Source: Mesostigma viride (Eukaryota > Streptophyta > Mesostigmatophyceae > Mesostigmatales > Mesostigmataceae). Taken from it: 64,000 nt of DNA. The stretch covers positions 673,987 through 737,986 of the forward strand of contig RPFO01000167.1 in NCBI GenBank assembly GCA_009746045.1, given 5' to 3'. The notes under the pieces are model-generated. The model saw only the letters and a program-made list of their open reading frames with translations, had not been told where the DNA came from and did no database searches. A program made the translations under genes and the position numbers. This document shows, piece by piece, positions 13,001 through 25,000 of the stretch (the first letter of the stretch is position 1; each line of letters starts with the position of its first letter).

Positions 13001-16000
13001 GCCGATGATTGTATGACCAATGATTGTATGACCAATGATTGTATGACCCATGATTGTATGACCAATGATTGTATGACCCATGATTGTATGACCGATGATT
13101 GTATGACCGATGATTGTATGACCGATGATTGTATGACCAATGATTGTATGGCCGATGATTCTAGGCGTCGCGAGGGCAGACCCTTCGACAGGGGGTTCGC
13201 TTGGCAGAGCTGCACCTGTGCAGCCTAGCAACAGCGCCACCTGTTCGGAAGCACCGCACCAAAGACGTGATGCGTCCGCACTAGACCCGACACAAGGGGT
13301 GCGTTCACGTCAGGGTCATGCGCCACACATCGGGGCCTCACCCGCCCCCTCGCCAGCAGGTGCAACCGCCCTGGACCAACAAGAGGTGCATCCGCAAGGG
13401 TCCCACAAGGGTGCATGCACCGCCAGCCCTCACCAGCTCACTCGCCAGCGCCCGCATGTCGGCCTCAGGCATGCCTTGCTGGCCCGCCAGCGTGAGCAGG
13501 CCCCGCCAGTAGCCGCCCAGGCGATATGCCTCCTTGGCACGCTCCAGCTGCAGGGATCCGTCCCATGTGACAAGGTGATTGCATGCATGCAAACGTCACA
13601 CAATGTAGGACAAGGTGCTTGCATGCGGGGGTAAAAACGCTACTGATTGCCCTATCAAAAAACGGCATGGATGGTGCGGTGGTATGGGTGGCATGGAAAA
13701 GATTTAGCCGGGCGGCAACAGGACCGATGGACAGCAAACCGCACACTCTTCGACAGTTCACAGGGAGGGGAGACAATCTATACCTAGTAAAAGGGATACC
13801 TGTAACCTGGCAACAGGGTATCAGTATGTCTAGGGCACGGTAGCCCTCATGGCAAGAAGCATCATCAAGGCTGGCGAGAAATGCCCCGCTTCCTCACCTT
13901 GCCACGAACCGCCTCATCAATCCTCCGGGTGGCATCCCCTTGCTCAAGGGGTTGAATTCCACACATTTAGCCTCAAATTCGACAAGTTAAGCCTCAAATT
14001 CCACACGTTTCGCCTCATTCTTGACGCTGGCCGCAAACACCGTGTCCCATATTCATATACGACACATCAGCGCTTATCCAGATTTCAACTACCAACCTTG
14101 CCGCATGCGACGAACGCAAGCGCCGCATCCGCGATCCTCTTCTGCTCGAGCAGGCGCTCGCCGTAGGCCTCCAACAGCACATCCCGATGGGCGTGCCGGG
14201 ACACCATGCCGCGTGCTTTGGGGTCCTCCACCGGCGGCCACAGCTCCAGTGCGAGAGGGAGCAGGTCGCGTTCGCGTGCCAGACTCAAGCAGCGCGTGAA
14301 CAGGTCCCCTGCGACACTGCCGCCCACGCCCGCACCCTCTTGTTCGGCTCCCTCCTGTTCGTCCTTCTCACGTTCCCGTGTGGCCGCGGCCAGGTGGCGC
14401 AGCGCGGGCTCCCACCGCCGGAGCGCCACGTCGATGAGGTGGCGGCGCAGGGACTCGTTTGGCTCCGCCAGGAACACCTGGGGCAGGGGGGCCACGTGGG
14501 GATGGGTGGGCAATTGTGTTGAGAAGGGGGCATGGGGGCGCAAGGGTAAGAGTGGCAACCCACAACCCACACACACATACGTGTACACAACCAGCCCCAG
14601 CCCCCCCCCCCCCCCCCCCCCCCCCCCGCCCGCCCGCCCGCCCGCCTGCCCGCCCGCCGCGCACTCACACATAAACAGCACACACACACACGCACAAATA
14701 CACGCACACAAGACAGGATAGGCAAGTGGCCAAAACTCCCAATCGGAATGATTGCAAACGCTGCGAAAACCGTACCTCCAAGAACGGCAGGAACTCCCTG
14801 GGGTCCATCTTCTGGGACAGAAACGCGACCTGGGCGGCCAGGTCCACGTCGTATATCCCCAGCGCCGCCTCGTACACCTTCTCCGCACTCGTGAGGAACA
14901 AGAGCTGGGCCAGCAACTCATCCACACTGATAGGGGGCGGGGGTGGTGGCAATGATGCCCAATGGGTGCCCCCTGGCTGGGTGCCCTCTTGACCGCCACC
15001 GGTGGTACCAGTCCCGTCACATGCCGCCTTCTTACCCTCCCCTGGACCTCCCTCTTGCACACCCCCAGGCCCCGGACCATCTTGCCTCCCTTCCTGCATT
15101 ACTCGAACTGCAGCAGTTACAGCACCTGGATCTTCACCCAGAGGGGGCTCCAAATCTTCCGAGGCCGCCCCCCCCCCGCCAAACAGAGACACCTCACTAT
15201 CGAAGTCGCCATCACCGGCTGCGTCTGCTTGCGCCTCGGCGGCCGCGAGGGCCATGTCCGGTGCCGCCAGGGTGGCGACCGATGCACCACCCGTGGCTGT
15301 CACGGCACCTGCGTAGGGTCCCGCCTCATCCATGAGCTCCTGCGACGAGGAAGAAGAACCGGCGAGGATGTTTAAGTAAGTAGGAAAGTAGATAAGAGGA
15401 TTGGAGGGTGAGTGAGTGAGTGAGTGAGTGAGTGAGTGAGTGAGTGAGTGAGTGAGTGAGTGAGTGAGTGAGTGAGTGAGTGAGTGAGTGAGTGAGTGAG
15501 TGAGTGAGTGAGTGAGTGAGTGAGTGAGTGAGTGAGTGAGTGAGTGAGTGAGTGAGTGAGTGAATGAGTGAGTGAGTGAGTGAGTGAGTGAGTGAGTGAG
15601 TGAGTGAGTGAGTGAGTGAGTGGGTGAGCAGGCAAGGAGTGCAGTACTCAGTCTTATTGAATGTAAAGCGCAGAAAGGAGTTTGGTTGAAAAGAATGAAC
15701 CCAGGGGTGGGTTGAAAGCGTGGTTGAAAAGAAGGACAAGAAGTCAGGTCGGAGAGCATGGCTGAGAGTGTGGTTGAAGTAAGAAGCAAAGGCGAGGGCA
15801 GCATGTAGTGCCACCTCTGCTACGGCCAGGGCGCCGTTGACATCGACTATCACCCTCTGGCGCCTGAAGGAAAACATGACAGAAGGAGCAACAGAAGTAG
15901 CATCTGCACAAAAGCAGTTCAAGGCACGAGCGGAAAAATATAAGAGGCATCTGGCACAACATAGACAATAGCAGGGACAATCATATCCGTACAGTAGCTA

Positions 16001-19000
16001 TTTTGATGACAAGAACAACCATTAACTACATAAGCAACATAGTGAAACGCTGAATGTCATAAGTTAACATGTATAAGTAAGAAACAACGGCTCGTCCAAT
16101 TTTTATTTATTTTGAGTCATCAACGCCTCCAAGAAAAGTATAGTGCTCAAGTACTCACTTTGATGCACCGCAGAGCCCCCTCAATGTCCGGCGATGGCCC
16201 CGTGACGTACGTGGCCACCACACACAGCCAGTAGCGCGGATCCCACCGGAAACCAGCAGCCACCGAGCCCACCCCCTCGCTATCCCCGCGGCTGGCCCCT
16301 TGCCCAGGGACCCTGTGTGCATGGTACAGCGCCAGAATCGCCTCACGGATCGCAGAACAGGCTGCCTTTACATTCGCCGATGCAGGCTCTGCCTTGCCTT
16401 TCCCTTCCTTGGGAGCCAGGCTGGCCGGGCCTGAGCTGGCGGCAACAGACGCCTGCCCGCCGACCTGCTGGACGCCGCCCTCATTGGCGCCGGCCTGCTG
16501 GTTACTGTCGGACGTGCCCGGGGTGGTGGCTCGTGGACCTTCAAGGGATGCCAGCATCATGCGTGCGTAGTCGGACGCGGCTTCCAGCGCACGGTCGCTG
16601 GATAAGAAGACGAGGAGCTCCGAGAGGGCGGTTGGGGAGGGCAGCTAGGGGTGGGGGGCCAGGCGAGCCCAGGGGGGATGTTCATGGGGGGGGATAGTTT
16701 AGGGAGGGGCAGGCAGTCAATGGGGGATGACTGTGCGCTTATTGTAGGGAGGGGCAGGCAGTAAATGGGGGATTATTAACAGCATAGTAAATGGGGGATT
16801 ATTAACAGCATAGTAAATGGGGGATTATTAACAGCATAATAAATGGGGGATTATTAACAGCATAATAAATGGGGGATTATTAACAGCATAGTAAATGGGG
16901 GATTATTAACAGAGTAGGCAGCACGAAATTGTGCAGCACGCGGCTCCTACATCTGCCCGCTGCCTTGAATGTCCAAGGGCAGACGTACTATTGAGTTTGA
17001 CAGCGGTTGTTGCAGCTTACTCGATATCAGAGCAGCCAGCTATCCATTGCGCTAAATGAGAGAGCTTCACGGTAGCACGGTGTGTTCACTGTAGCACGCG
17101 CTCACCTGGGTCACCAGCGCGGTCGCACACCCTTCATCGCGCACGAACCGCGGCCAATCAAGCGCGACCAGCACGCCCAGGTCCACGCGGTTGCGGCGCG
17201 CGGTGCGGAACGCCTCGGCGTATCTGCGACCAAATAACAAGAACGGTCTAGTCAGCCAGCGATTGAAGATAACAAACGAGGAGGAGGAGGAGGAGGAGGA
17301 GGAGGAGGAGGAGGAGGAGGAGGAGGAGGAGGAGGAGGAGGAGGAGGAGGAGGAGGAGGAGGAGGAGGAGGAGGAGGAGGAGGAGGAGGAGGAGGAGGAG
17401 GAGGAGGAGGACGAGAACGACGACAGCGACGGCGGCGACGATGATGCCGCCGCCGCCGCCGCCGCCACCGATGACGATGGCGACGACGACGACGACGACG
17501 GCGGCGATTTTGATACCATGGTAATTAACCATCAAGATAACAAGTTAATCTTATCACCGGTGCGGCATATAAAGTTATAACAACCAATGAGTTCGTGCCC
17601 ATCACCACCTCCGTCAACGAAGGTCGGCAACATTCATAGACCAAACCAGCAAGAGGGGGGTTTCACTCACGTATTGTCTAGAACCATATACTTACTGCAC
17701 TTGGAACAAGGCAGGTCCTGTGACTGCACTTGGAACAAGGCAGGGCCTTTGACTGCACTTGGAACAAGGCAGGGCCTTTGACTGACCTCATGAGAATGTG
17801 CACTATCACAGGCATTCTGACAAGTATGATTGCGCACATGGCTGTACGTTAGGGGTGGCTACCAGGATATGACACGAAGCATGCGGCTACCAGGATATGA
17901 CACGAAGCATGTGGCTACCAGGATATGACACGAAGCATGTGGCTACCAGGATATGGCACGAAGCATGTGGCTACCAGGATATGACACGAAGCATGTGGCT
18001 ACCAGGATATGACACGAAGCATGCGGCTACCAGGATATGACACGAAGCATGTGCGGCGACTGCCCTCACAATAGGGGTGGCTACCAGGATATGACACGAA
18101 GCATGTGCGGCGACGGCCCTCACAATTAACCGAGTGCGGAGGCCATCCTCCGATGTTTGAGAGGTTCTGCCAAGATGTCGGCATCACTACGTGAAGCCCA
18201 TCCAGCGCATCCGTTGGATGGGAAACTTTCTGCGAGAAAATGGGCAAGAAGATAAAGCGCAGAGAGAGACAAGAAGAGAAAAAGGAAACAACTTTGCAGA
18301 GAGACATACACGACGATAGCTCTGCGCCCTCACCGGTTGGCGCGTATGCCAGCAACCAGCGACGCCATGACGAGCGGCCGAGGGCAGATAGTCTCCAAAT
18401 TGCCGCGCGGCATCTGCAACACAACGTCCACCTCGCCGGCCACCGCGGCCACCAGCCGCGCGCCGGCCTCCAATGGGCGATCCGCCGACGCCACACCCTT
18501 GCCATACTCTTGCTTCGCCCCGCCCGGCACGACCCCACTGGCGACCCCTCCCTGGGCGGGGCCTGCGCCGGCACCGCCCCCCATTGCCCGGTGGATCACG
18601 CTGGCAAACGATAGCACGTGGAGACGGTCATCCCGCGTGGTGTAGAGTATCCGGACAGACGCCGCTGGGTCCACCACGTCCACTGGACCGCTTGCCATTT
18701 GGCCAATTGGCACTTGGCCGCCCGACACTCCTTGCCCAATGCCGGCCAAGCCACCCTCCCCCCGGCCACCATGGTGCAACAGAAAACCCGTCACATCGGA
18801 CGCCAGCAGACACTCGCCACAGTACAGCCGGCCCGCGCCGCTCAGCCCTAACGCTAGCAGCGGGTCGCTGGGTCCGACCACCAGGGGGGCCACCCAGGGA
18901 CAGCTCTCGGGGAACTGAGTGGAGAGTGCCCCCCGAGGACCGCCCTTAAGTCCACTGGCGCCGCCCGCTCGTCCAGATGCGGCCGCGTATCCCCCCCCGC

Positions 19001-22000
19001 GGATCCCAGGGCTACCTTTCCCCCCGGCCTGGGCCAGGGAAAAGCCATTCCCCCCCTGCCCGCGCCCATGATCGTGGGCATGGACCGGTCGCTGCAGTAG
19101 TGACAGCTGGCGCTCCTGCTCCCACGCCGCCACCTCCACGACGTCGTCGCCGGAGAAGAGCGCGGTCACACCGCCGGAGCAGACCAGGAACGCGCAGCCG
19201 ACGAGCGCGCTGGAGGGACCCTGGGGGCCGGGGATCGCGTCCGGGGACAGGCCCCGAGCAGATCCCCCGGCGTTGCAGCCTTTCCCAGACGAGCTCACAT
19301 CGCCAACGCCTGCGTTGCTACTGCCAGGTACATTCCCCGTATCGCTGTTGCTGCTGCCATCGGCACTGCCCGTGGTGCTGGGGACGGCCACGGCGCCGCT
19401 ACCAGTGCTGCCGCTGCTGGCGTCCGCACCCCCCCGGTCCCAAATCGCGACGGGGGGCACGAGTCGCTTGACGGTCATCGTGGCAGGGATCACCCGAAGA
19501 GACTCCGCCTCCACCACCGCCACCGTGCGCGTGGCTCTCTTTGTCACCCCTGCCGCGGCCGCCATCACGGGACTGGGACTACCGCCACCAGTAGAACTTG
19601 TGGCTCCTCCCGCACCTGCAGCCAAGGGTCCTTGCGGTACTCCTGTCGTTGTCCCCTGAGCTGATGATGGCGGCATCCCTGGCCCTGTCGACCCTCCCGC
19701 TCCCCCTCCAGCCCCTGCTCCTGAGGACGATAACGGTTGCAGCTGCACCATTCCCTCCGTGGTTGTCCCACTAGCACCCGCAACCCCTGGCCCTGCCGAC
19801 CCATCCACCATGCCTGGCCCTGCCACTGCCCCTGCCGTCACGGCCACCTGCACAACGGCTCCTTGTTCTAACGTCCGCCCTGCAAGCGGCCCCTCCCTCC
19901 CCGCTGCAGCAAGGTCCTGTGGGCGCGCCAACGCCTGCGATGCCTCCTGCTTCTCTACCGTATGGGCCCCGCCCTCGCCCGCCCCTCGGTCCTCCCCCAC
20001 AAGTTTGGCCCCCTTCTCCCCCGACACGGCACCCGCCCTGAGCCGTATTGACCCCTCCATTTCTGGGTATCCCGTATGTGTCGGCCCTGCCCTTTGGGCC
20101 TCAAACTCCTCCACCTCAACCTCACGGACGTTGAGCAATATCCGCACCAGCCGCTCCCCAAAGTGGCCCTCCACCACGTCCATGACCCTCCGGTCCCGTC
20201 CCTCCTCCGCGTCCCCCGCGAGCTCTTCCGCGCAATGGATCGCCGCCAGCATCGCGCCGTCGAGGCCCCAGGGGTAGCGCGTGAAGGGCACCAAGAGGCT
20301 GCGGCCACAGGTCGCCACCTGGCGCCCGTGCGTGCTGCTGCCAGCTGTCCCCGAGATGACAGCAGCGGCCGCGGCGGCTGCCAGCCGGTTCACGTCCGAT
20401 TCGCTCATGTACCCGAACGCATCATCACTGTCGATTAAGCCATGGTTGGCCCCACCCTGGGCCGGGGCCATGCCATTCGACGGGGCCATGCTCGTCATCA
20501 CCCCGTTACTGCTGCCACCATCCATAAATGCAGAGGATCCCAACGCCGCACTTAGGAGAGGCGCATTGGGCGCATTGGGCTTATTGGTGGCCGTACTGGC
20601 AGATATGGATGATGAGGAAGCAGAAATAGTGGTGGCAGAAGGGGTCAAGGAGGGTGCAGGTGTGGTGGCAGATGCCAGGCCCTCGCTGAGCCACGACAGC
20701 TGGCGCAGCGCCGACCGGCTCGCGCTCGGCTTCATGAGCACGTTCTCGACGGGCGTTGGCACGCGCGCCGCCACCACGCAGCGCTGGCCGCGCACCATGA
20801 CAGTCGGCAGGTCCCACCACGTTGGCAGGTACTGTTCGACGTCACCTGGCGATGGCTGCTGCGCCCCACCTTCCTCGCCGCCATCGGGCACTGAACCCGC
20901 CATCGCCGCCTCGAGGCTTCTCGAAAAGGTAGCGGCCCGGGGACGCGTCTCCCTGGGACTACGACTGTGTACGGGCTCCGGCTGGGCTGGCAATGCTCCC
21001 TTGCCTGCGAGTACCTCCTTGGAGATGCCCCCGATGGCCTCACCAAAGTCGTCCCCCGCATGTGCATGGCCGTGAGTGGGCAGAGTGTTGCCTCTGTGCC
21101 CTGCCACCCCGTGCGTTGCCCCCCCAAGGGGGCCATGATCGGTAGTAGAATTGCCGGCGGAAGCACTCCCTGTTGACATACCATTTGTTTTCCTCTCGTC
21201 GCCGCTGGTTATTCTAGCCGCCGCCCCATCACCGAGCGCCTTGCCCTGCCCTCCCTTTATTCTAGCGACCGTCCCCACGCGCGCGGCCACCGCGAGCCCC
21301 CCATCCGACAGGAGCGCTGCCACCGTCTCCACGCCTCGCACGACCGCAACCGCGACGCTCTGGACGGGGGCGGGGAACAGAAGCGTGGCCGCGGCCATGG
21401 GCGGGGGCACAATGCCGTCGGCCAGGGACGTGACCAGCACTGCGCAGCCATCAATCACGGCAGCCGTGGAGGCGGCCACGCTGTGGGGGGACACAGCCGT
21501 CTCCCACACCATCTCCTGCGTCATGCCGTAACCTGGGAGGAGAGGGGGGGGGGCATGGGAAGGTGCACGTTTGCAAGGATCAAGGTTGGCCCGATTGTTT
21601 TTTAGGAGTTTGAGAGGATCGGTAGAAGGAATCAGGGGAGAACGGGTGGGGATGGGGGAGAGCCGGCCATGGAGTGGGGAACAGGGCAGGAGTGCGGCCG
21701 GGGGTAGGCCCTATCCCCCCTCCCCCCCCCCCCCCCGGCCCTGGCGTCAAGCACAGGTAGGGGCAGGAGTGGGGAGAACCAGGGGGACTCGGGGGGGGGG
21801 GGATGGAAGGCATAGATAGGCAATGCAAATTGCTGATGCACCGGCATGTTGTGGGGGTAGTCTTCAACAGCAGTTCGCCAGCAAGGGTGGCAAACCTTGA
21901 CCTTGTTCATACGAATGGTCATTCTCCCCGGGCAGTGCTTCTAGCGAGGCGAGCGTGTTCTGCCCATTGCCTGATCGCTAGATAGGCAGAACAACGATGG

Positions 22001-25000
22001 GCGAACGGTACCAGCAATCAAACGGGCAAGAAAGGGTTGCAGGGTAAGGCAGAGGCACAATCATGCCTATGGCCCGTGGCCTGTGGCCTGTGGCCTGTGG
22101 CCTGTGGCCTGTGGCCTGTGGCCTGTGGCCTGTGGCCTGTGGCCCGTGGCCTGTGGCCCGTGGCCTGTGGCCCGTGGCCCGTGGCCCGTGGCCTGTGGCC
22201 TGTGGCCTGTGGCCTGTGGCCCGTGGCCCGTGGCCTGTGGCCTGTGGCCTGTGGCCCGTGGCCTGTGGCCTGTGGCCTGTGGCCTGTGGCCTGTGGCCTG
22301 TGGCCTGTGGCCTGTGGCCTGTGGCCTGTGGCCTGTGGCCTGTGGCCTGTGGCCTGTGGCCTGTGGCCTGTGGCCTTCTGTCTCATAATAGTTTATGCGA
22401 TACAACCCGAGCCAAAAGCCAAGAGTGGCCAGAAGTCTGGAGAGCTGCGCTTCCATGCATGTCATCGACATCCCAATCCTCTCCGACGGTCAAGGCGGCG
22501 TGAAGCGAGAGTTGAGGGTGACGGGAGCGGGGGTGGGGGTGATGAGGGGGTTGGGGAGGTGGTGCGCACACGCTGCGGGATGAAGTGGGTCGGCTGCTTG
22601 ATGAGCATCATTGAAAGCACGTGACGGGGTGAAGTGGGTCGGCTGCTTACCCGTGGGCGCCCACATGTGGATCGTGCGTGGCCTGGTCATGTCCCACAGG
22701 ACGTGAACCGATGCATCGCCGCCGACGCCAGCAGAACTATCCGAGGGGGCCCCAGCCACCCGGCTGCTGCTGCCGCGGGGGTCGCTGAACCGCCATTCCA
22801 TCTGCAGGCAATACGAGCAAGGCACACACGTCGACTGTTTGGCTTCAGTCATGGAAGAAAAAAAATGGTTAAGTGATTACAAAAAAAAAGCAAATGATGC
22901 CGTAAAACGCACCCATGAAAATGGTAGTTCCCCAACCAGAAGCAAATTAACCGTATACAGAGTTAAAATGTTTTTCGGAGAGGCGGGAAGAGGACAGCCA
23001 ATGACCCCCTTGGAAGAAAGAAATACATGGATGCAAAGGCTGGCTATGACCCCCTTGGAAGAAAGAAATACATGGATGCAAAGGCTGGCTATGACCCCCT
23101 TGGAAGAAAGAAATACATGGATGCAAAGGCTGGCTATGACCCCCTTGGAAGAAAGAAATGCATGGATGCAGAGGCTGGCTATGACCCCCTTGGAAGAAAG
23201 AAATACATGGATGCAAAGGCTGGCTATGACCCCCCTTGGAAGAACGCAATGCATGGATGCAAAGGCTGGCTATGACCCCCCTTGGAAGAAAGAAATACAT
23301 GGATGCAAAGGCTGGCTATGACCCCCTTGGAAGAAAGAAATACATGGATGCAAAGGCTGGCTATGACCCCCTTGGAAGAAAGAAATACATGGATGCAAAG
23401 GCTGGCTATGACCCCCTTGGAAGAAAGAAATACATGGATGCAAAGGCTGGCTATGACCCCCTTGGAAGAAAGAAATACATGGATGCAAAGGCTGGCTATG
23501 ACCCCCCTTGGAAGAACGCAATGCATGGATGCAAAGGCTGGCTATGACCCCCTTGGAAGAAAGAAATACATGGAGGGCTGGCTATGATACTACTATGGAC
23601 TGGTGTGGCTTCCTACACGTGCAAGGCTGAGTTGCACAAACGTTCCAGTGTTCCAGTGTTCAAGTGTCACACACAAAAAACAGCCAACAAAATTTTCAGG
23701 CAGCACTGGGGTATTATTTGTGCGAGAAGAAAGATGGCGCTAGGATCCAATCCCACCACATGGCATGCTGTTCCCGGCCTTCCAGACGGTCCAACGCATG
23801 CCTGTTGCACCCTACGACGTCTTGGCCTGCTGCCACGCTTGCCTGCCTGGGGGACAGTCAGACCGGTGGCTTTGTGCTGCCCCCCAAACCTAAACAGTGT
23901 GGATGCCATCCAACGCCTCACGACACAAGTGTAGCGCTGGCCGCGACAGCGCAGCAGGTTTTACTGCGATAACACGGTGCACGCACCCACACGCTTCTGC
24001 AAATAACACCCAGAAATTTAGAACAAGTTTGTTGAAAATGGCACTCGGCGCAGCTTGTGTCCCCCCTGGACCCTAATGGACCCAGGGTACGATAGACCCC
24101 CAAGCCAGCCACCGGCCACTAATGGCAACCTGGCCCAACCCAGCCAGCCAACCAGCCTTGACCCGCCCCATTCCGCTCCGTGTCGCCACGCACCTTGAGA
24201 TACCAGTGATAGTTGCAGCAGTACCAGATCTGCACCGCCCGGTCCCCTAGTACTGTTGCCTGTGCCGCTTTCGCCCCGGCCCCTGCGGCTGTCGCTGCCG
24301 TCCCCCCCCCCCCACAAGTTGACCACTGCGGCCATCCGGGCCCCCACTATTGCCATTGACCCCGCCACCCGCTCGGTCCCCGCAAGCACCATCGTCCTGC
24401 CTCCTCCGGTACTCGACCACCACGGCCAGCAGCTCCGAGTCTGGGCTCCACTCCATTTGCAGTGGGTACGGCCACCATCCGCCACCGCCACTGCCACCGC
24501 CACCGCCATCACCATCGCCAGCATTATGTGGGTCGCCTGGTTGGCCCGCCTCCTGGGCGGTCCCTGGGGACTTGTCCCCCGAGACAGGCCAGGGGCACAG
24601 GTCGAATTCCGACCGGTAGAGGCCGTTTCTCTCAAACAGGACAACCGAGGACTGAACCCCCACCCCCGCCCCGGCCCATGTCTCTGGCTCCCTTCCTGCG
24701 GCTGCGGCAGCCTCCGTGGCACTATCATTGGTGGTCACTTTGGCGCCCGCCTTTCTCGGCAGTTTCTTGACGGGCGCGGCAGCCGTGGCGTCCGGCTCCC
24801 CCGGCTTGCGACTGTCTTCCGGCAGGAGCACGCGTGCGCCCGCGATCACGCCCCCTGAGGGCTTCCAGGCGATGGGGCAGCACAGGCCAGCCATCTGCGG
24901 TGCGCAAAATAACCGTATCGATTGAACCAGACAGTCGTTTAATAGAAGTACCAAATCAGAGACTGCAAGAACGGTGCAGACGGCGAGAACTAAGAGCGCG

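Noticed and set aside
12680-13240. CMTNDCMTDD and IIGHT repeat ORFs
   Set aside because: Translation of a 15-bp intronic minisatellite.
15776-15875. Open frame VIVDVNGALAVAEVALHAAL as an extra ELP1 exon
   Set aside because: Its acceptor phase does not fit exon 8, while exon 8 joins exon 9 directly as CIK-ELMDEA, matching the family.
17067-17580. Poly-Ser, poly-Leu and poly-Glu ORFs
   Set aside because: They run through the intronic GAG array; only 17106-17223 is coding (ELP1 exon 7).
22037-22624. LWPVACG and TGHRPQA repeat ORFs on both strands
   Set aside because: Heptamer array inside an ELP1 intron whose flanking exons join in phase.
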